Origin: Treponema sp.
GTDB lineage: Bacteria; Spirochaetota; Spirochaetia; Treponematales; Breznakiellaceae
Assembly: GCA_031257715.1 (NCBI GenBank)
Contig: JAIROE010000170.1
Coordinates: 1-8,857 of the forward strand
Reading direction: 5' to 3'
DNA length: 8,857 bases
Of the stretch, positions 6,087-8,857 are shown piece by piece. The translations under genes were made by a program, and so were the position numbers. The notes beneath the pieces were generated by a model. The model was not told where the DNA came from. It searched no databases and was given only the letters and a program-made list of their open reading frames with translations. How positions within the stretch are numbered: position 1 is the stretch's first letter; each line of letters starts with the position of its first letter.

Positions 6087-6953
6087 ATGGCGGAAATTAA
6101 TTCCCTGCGGAAATTATTAAGGAAGGGCGTAAGTCGCTATTGTGAACTTCTGGTGCTGTATGCCGCGTTGATAGTTTTGACGCTGGTTTACGGCGTTCCC
6201 TTTTATTGGCTTATAATCAGTTCCCTCAAGACAAGTACGGAACTTTTTACGGTCCCGGTAGTATGGTTCCCCAGGAATCTTCAGTGGGCCAATTACGTGC
6301 GGGCTATTTTTGCCTTTCCCTTCTTTTTGTATCTGCGGAATACCCTCTTTATTGTTGCCTGTAACATTGTTGGTTCCGTCTTTTCCGCTACCCTTGCCGG
6401 ATACGGTTTCAGCCGTATCAAGTGGAAGGGCCGGAACTGGGTATTTATAGTCGTGCTTATGACCATGATGCTGCCTTTTCAGGTAATCATGATCCCCCTT
6501 TTCATGGTATTCCAGAAACTCCGCTGGATCGGTACTTTCGCTCCCCTGACGGTAACCCCGTTTTTGGGGAATGCTTTTTTCATCTTCCTTATGCGGCAGT
6601 TCTTCCTCACCATTCCGGATGCCCTGTCGGAAGCGGCCTTTATTGACGGCGCGGGGGAACTGCGTATCTTTACCCGGATATGCCTTCCTCTGGTCAGGCC
6701 GGCGGTTACTACCGTGGCTATTTTCGCGTTCCTCAATTCCTGGAACGATTTTTTGGGACCTCTGCTCTTTATGACCAAGGACAAGCTGTACACCCTTTCC
6801 ATCGGAGTTCAGCAGATTATGCATGCCAACGATCCCCGCTGGAATTTGCAGATGGCTATCGGCGTCTTGATGACGCTGCCGGTATTGATTATTTTCTTTC
6901 TCCTCCAGAAATACTTTATACAGGGTATTTCTTTTGAAGGCATTAAGGGCTAA
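6087..6953 (+). CDS. Carbohydrate ABC transporter permease, MalG-type
   Basis: The 288-residue product is an integral membrane protein of the CUT1 inner-membrane component family, closer to MalG/UgpE than to MalF. About six membrane segments are visible, the first near 20-45 (LLVLYAALIVLTLVYGVPFYW). The ATPase-docking EAA loop is at 182-201, with EAAFIDGAG and the closing ICLP. The C-terminus ends KYFIQGISFEGIKG, the usual MalG-group tail that sits near the ATPase dimer. The start at 6087 has AAGGGGG 5 nt upstream; the frame opens earlier at 6027, but that stretch is the intercistronic hairpin region. The gene follows the binding protein by 96 bp and precedes the MalF-type gene by 11 bp. In most CUT1 operons the MalF gene comes first, so the order here is reversed. 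No ATPase is present; many such systems share an MsmK/MalK-type ATPase encoded elsewhere. Confidence 0.93.
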   Translation: MAEINSLRKLLRKGVSRYCELLVLYAALIVLTLVYGVPFYWLIISSLKTSTELFTVPVVWFPRNLQWANYVRAIFAFPFFLYLRNTLFIVACNIVGSVFSATLAGYGFSRIKWKGRNWVFIVVLMTMMLPFQVIMIPLFMVFQKLRWIGTFAPLTVTPFLGNAFFIFLMRQFFLTIPDALSEAAFIDGAGELRIFTRICLPLVRPAVTTVAIFAFLNSWNDFLGPLLFMTKDKLYTLSIGVQQIMHANDPRWNLQMAIGVLMTLPVLIIFFLLQKYFIQGISFEGIKG

Positions 6954-6964
6954 GGGGGTATGGG

Positions 6965-7864
6965 ATGACAGGCGCAAGACTGCGGGAAATGCGTACTTTA
7001 CGGAATGGACTTATATTTATTTCTCCCTGGTTAATAGGTTTTTTCGGATTTACCCTTTACCCGATGATACGGGCCCTTTATTTTTCCTTTACCGACTATT
7101 CGGGATTGCTGCGGGCTCCGGTTTTTATTGGTTTTGAAAATTACAAGAACATGTTTCTTGATAAAATTTTTGTCACGGTCGTAAAGAATACCCTGTTTAT
7201 GGTATTTGTAGGGGGAGCCTTTATTATTTTGACTACCCTCACAATCGCCATATTGCTGGACAACAAAAATCTCAAAGGTTTGGCGGGTTTTCGGGTTATT
7301 TTCTTTTTGCCTACGCTGGTACCCACCATTATTCTCTGTATCCTGTGGATATGGCTCTTTAATGTGGATTCCGGACTCATCAACAGCCTGTTGTCGGTCA
7401 TCGGCATCCGGGGCCCCGGCTGGCTTGCAAGCCTGACATGGTCCAAGCCCGCCCTGATCATCATGCGGGCATGGGTTTCGGGCAACCTGATCATCATTTT
7501 TCTGGGTGGGCTTCAGGACATTCCCCGGGATCTGTACGAGGCGGTGGACATTGACGGCGGCAACCTTTTGCACAAGATTTTCCACATTACCCTGCCAATG
7601 CTCAAACCCATCATTCTTTTCAATGTGGTCAATACCATCAACGGCCTTATGCAGATGTTTGTGGAACCTCTCACCATGACCAGCCGGGGAGGGCCGATGG
7701 ACAGGACATATACCTATGCCCTCTATGTATATCAGAACGCCTTCACCTATGGGAATATGGGATACGCCTGCGCCCTTTCCTGGGTGATGTTGATTATTAC
7801 CATGTTGTTTACGGTAATATCCCTCAATTCGGGCGGGTATTTTGAAGAAAGGGAGAATTACTGA
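6965..7864 (+). CDS. Carbohydrate ABC transporter permease, MalF-type
   Basis: The 299-residue product is the second membrane component of the CUT1 importer, of the MalF/UgpA/LacF group. It opens with a short cytoplasmic tail and a first membrane segment containing FISPWLIGFFGFTLYPM (18-34), followed by SFTDY and FIGFENYKNMF, both typical of this group. The EAA loop is at 192-211 (EAVDIDGGN, closing HITLP). GGPMDRTYTYALYVYQNAF (242-260) is the usual late periplasmic block before the final helix. Six membrane segments are expected. AAGGGGGT (6952-6959), which overlaps the stop of the preceding gene, lies 5 nt before the ATG, so translation of the two permeases is probably coupled. A second ATG at 6960 is out of frame. 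It should pair with the MalG-type product to form the sugar channel in the cytoplasmic membrane. Confidence 0.93.
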   Translation: MTGARLREMRTLRNGLIFISPWLIGFFGFTLYPMIRALYFSFTDYSGLLRAPVFIGFENYKNMFLDKIFVTVVKNTLFMVFVGGAFIILTTLTIAILLDNKNLKGLAGFRVIFFLPTLVPTIILCILWIWLFNVDSGLINSLLSVIGIRGPGWLASLTWSKPALIIMRAWVSGNLIIIFLGGLQDIPRDLYEAVDIDGGNLLHKIFHITLPMLKPIILFNVVNTINGLMQMFVEPLTMTSRGGPMDRTYTYALYVYQNAFTYGNMGYACALSWVMLIITMLFTVISLNSGGYFEERENY

Positions 7865-7887
7865 TGATGCCGTTCCCGGCGGCCTAA
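7864..7887 (+). other. Seven-codon mini-ORF overlapping the MalF stop
   Basis: GGGAG (7851-7855) lies 8 nt before an ATG at 7864 that overlaps the MalF stop in a TGATG arrangement, the classic layout for a coupled next gene. The frame closes after MMPFPAA. It may be the stub of a lost gene, or chance. Nothing downstream to 7949 continues a recognisable protein in any frame. Confidence 0.25.
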
Positions 7888-7949
7888 AGCTGTTGCGACA
7901 AGGGGCGCCTTCGGGGGTTGCCTCATAATTATAGTTCAGGAGGACAAGG

Positions 7950-8378
7950 ATGGGGAAAATTACAGGTATTGCGCATATTGCGATAACGGCAAAGGACATG
8001 GACAAGTCTCTTGATTTTTACACAAGGGTGCTTGGTTTCAAAAAATCATTTGAAATCAAAAATCCGAAGACCGGGGCGCCGTGGATAAACTACTTGTACA
8101 TAGGCAATGGTCAGTTTGCGGAACTTTTCTATGACGGCGCTACAGATAACCCCTGGAAGGAAGATCTTTGCGGTTTCAGCCACGTCAGCCTCCTGGTCGA
8201 TGATATTCATTCCGTCGTCGAGAGAATAAAAAAAGAGGGCGGGGTAGTGACCGGCGGTCCCATGCAGGGCGCCGACAATAACTGGCAGGCCTGGATAACG
8301 GACCCAGACGGTATTCGAATTGAGCTTATGCAAATTGTTGAAGATTCACCGCAGTACAGGGCGGCTCAGGCAGGATAA
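7950..8378 (+). CDS. VOC-family protein (glyoxalase/dioxygenase fold)
   Basis: The 142-residue product is a vicinal-oxygen-chelate protein made of two beta-alpha-beta-beta-beta modules. The first is about residues 5-60 (GIAHIAITAKDMDKSLDFYTRVLGF onward) and the second about 74-130. All four metal positions of the glyoxalase I pattern are present: His9, Glu58, His78 and Glu125, the last in the DPDGIRIELMQ ending. It should therefore be a metal-dependent enzyme and not an antibiotic-binding relative. Members act as lactoylglutathione lyases, epimerases, isomerases or ring-cleavage dioxygenases; the substrate cannot be chosen here. The start is fixed by AGGAGG (7938-7943) 6 nt upstream. It follows the MalF gene by 85 bp with no terminator between, so it is probably the last gene of the transporter operon and may act on the imported sugar or detoxify methylglyoxal from sugar breakdown. 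Confidence 0.9.
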   Translation: MGKITGIAHIAITAKDMDKSLDFYTRVLGFKKSFEIKNPKTGAPWINYLYIGNGQFAELFYDGATDNPWKEDLCGFSHVSLLVDDIHSVVERIKKEGGVVTGGPMQGADNNWQAWITDPDGIRIELMQIVEDSPQYRAAQAG

Positions 8379-8380
8379 TG

Positions 8381-8414
8381 AAAAGCCCTGAAAACTCCGG
8401 TTTTCAGGGCTTTT
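8381..8414 (+). terminator. Strong intrinsic terminator after the VOC gene
   Basis: AAAAGCCCTGAAAA (8381-8394) and TTTTCAGGGCTTTT (8401-8414) form a perfect 14-bp stem with a six-base loop CTCCGG; the stem ends in T4. It begins 2 nt after the VOC stop and ends the transporter operon. The A-run on the left arm means it could also work on the minus strand. Confidence 0.93.
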
Positions 8415-8507
8415 CCGCAAAGTTCTGTCACGTCTCAATCCTTGTAAAAACTTGTGACAAAGCGCCTGAAAATTGGGGGATTGTTCCGGTTGCAGGTTTG
8501 CGACGTT
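8415..8507. other. Intergenic stretch without a gene
   Basis: No coding frame is supported here. The only structure seen is a distant inverted repeat TGTCAC (8426-8431) / GTGACA (8454-8459), separated by 22 bp. A plus-strand frame that opens at 8378 runs through the terminator and across the relic on the other strand, and shows no protein-like features. Confidence 0.5.
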
Positions 8508-8660
8508 TCAGTATAAAAACCGCATGTCAAGCCCTGTCAAACGAGGGGTTTCTTGTTTCTTCTTATCTGCTTTTCCAGGTATCTTGCCTGCTTTCTTATA
8601 GTTGTAGCTATGCCGGTGTAATGTTTGTGCTGTCTTTTTTACCGCATAGCCTGCTTTGAA
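8508..8660 (-). pseudogene. Truncated IS630-type transposase relic
   Basis: On the minus strand a frame without stop codons ends at 8508-8510. Its part at 8550-8660 reads GFKAGYAVKKTAQTLHRH followed by YNYKKAGKIPGKADKKKQE. That matches the winged helix-turn-helix end of IS630-family transposases, whose usual wording is a leucine/histidine/arginine helix, then YKK, a PGKAD block and QE. The similarity stops abruptly after QE: the next residues (TPRLTGLDMRFLY) are unrelated, and no DDE catalytic region with its aspartates and glutamate follows in any frame. Upstream of GF the frame enters the hairpin cluster at 8658-8733. There is no start codon at a sensible place and no ribosome binding site. 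It is therefore a fragment of about 37 codons from an old insertion, recognised by eye. Confidence 0.65.
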
Positions 8661-8733
8661 TCCCTTGGGGTTTAATTCCCCGCCCCTTGGGGCGGTTAAA
8701 ATCTGGGGGTGCGGGGGATATGTTCCCCCGCAT
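8658..8733. repeat. Cluster of three GC-rich hairpins, likely dispersed palindromic element
   Basis: Three stem-loops lie one after another. AATCCC-TT-GGGGTT is at 8659-8672 (one wobble pair). CCGCCCC-TT-GGGGCGG is a perfect inverted repeat at 8680-8695. TGCGGGGGA-TATGT-TCCCCCGCA is a perfect 9-bp stem at 8710-8732. The block abuts the transposase relic. Such tandem palindromes resemble BIME/REP-type or MITE-like repeats that occur many times in a genome; copy number cannot be judged from one window. No T-run follows any of the stems on either strand. Confidence 0.6.
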
Positions 8734-8857
8734 ACGCAAATATTTCAAGGTGAAATCTTCAATACCCCGCCGCAGAGCGCTAAACTTGACTCACAGAATC
8801 ATGTGAGATACTCCCGGTAAGCCAGCAGGATATATAACTTCATCAGCCCTATCCATA
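8734..8857. other. Right-edge stretch, no gene recognised
   Basis: Only a short inverted repeat CTCACA (8790-8795) / TGTGAG (8802-8807) is visible. A minus-strand frame enters from the right edge and stops at 8799-8801 after 18 codons (WIGLMKLYILLAYREYLT). It could be the end of a real gene lying beyond the window, but it is too short to identify. Confidence 0.35.

Noticed and set aside
6117..7005. Long minus-strand frames opposite the permease genes
   Set aside because: They are rich in charged residues because they mirror hydrophobic codons on the other strand; the plus-strand genes carry EAA loops and membrane segments.
8378..8659. A 93-codon plus-strand frame after the VOC gene
   Set aside because: Its start overlaps the VOC stop, its first codons form the terminator hairpin, and it lies opposite the IS630-like relic; no ribosome binding site or domain is present.
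1..8857. CRISPR array, tRNA, rRNA or phage genes
   Set aside because: No regularly spaced repeats, no cloverleaf-like segment with CCA context, no rRNA-like conserved block and no phage structural motif was seen on either strand.

Overview
The window reads as a carbohydrate-use locus of a bacterium with about 50% GC, strong AGGAG-type ribosome binding sites and compact gene packing. The gene content (GatZ/KbaZ-like aldolase subunit, AraC regulator, DUF1080 protein, CUT1 sugar ABC transporter, VOC protein) and the style of its intergenic hairpins would suit a gut-type spirochaete such as a termite-gut Treponema. That is an impression from gene style only; no rRNA or other marker is present to prove it.

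Left part (1-2810): the C-terminal end of a HAD-superfamily hydrolase (+) enters from the left edge and runs convergently into a full GatZ/KbaZ-family tagatose-bisphosphate aldolase subunit (-, 431-1768). A gap of about 135 bp holding a good extended -10 promoter separates that gene from a divergent AraC-family regulator (+, 1905-2789). The regulator begins with an 18-bp tandem duplication that includes its own start codon. A bidirectional hairpin terminator closes the regulator and the convergent gene that follows.

Middle (2815-4483): a cytoplasmic DUF1080 protein (3-keto-disaccharide hydrolase family, -) and a short-chain dehydrogenase (+) diverge from a 133-bp intergenic region that contains two imperfect palindromes.

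Right part (4662-8414): a probable operon encodes a lipoprotein sugar-binding protein, a MalG-type permease, a MalF-type permease and a VOC/glyoxalase-fold protein. It closes at a perfect 14-bp stem terminator. The permeases are in the reverse of the usual MalF-MalG order, no ATPase is encoded, and a 13-bp intercistronic hairpin sits between the binding-protein and permease genes. A nested palindrome overlaps a perfect TATAAT box upstream of the operon, and the -35 is poor, which fits activator-dependent expression.

Right edge (8415-8857): no intact gene is seen. The stretch holds a truncated, decayed IS630-type transposase fragment (-) joined to three back-to-back GC-rich hairpins that look like a dispersed palindromic repeat.

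As a working model (inference), the regulator controls uptake of an oligosaccharide or glycoside by the ABC transporter, and the DUF1080 protein and SDR process it in the cytoplasm, possibly through a 3-keto sugar. The tagatose-type aldolase subunit may serve a lower pathway. No part of this substrate assignment is proven by the sequence.
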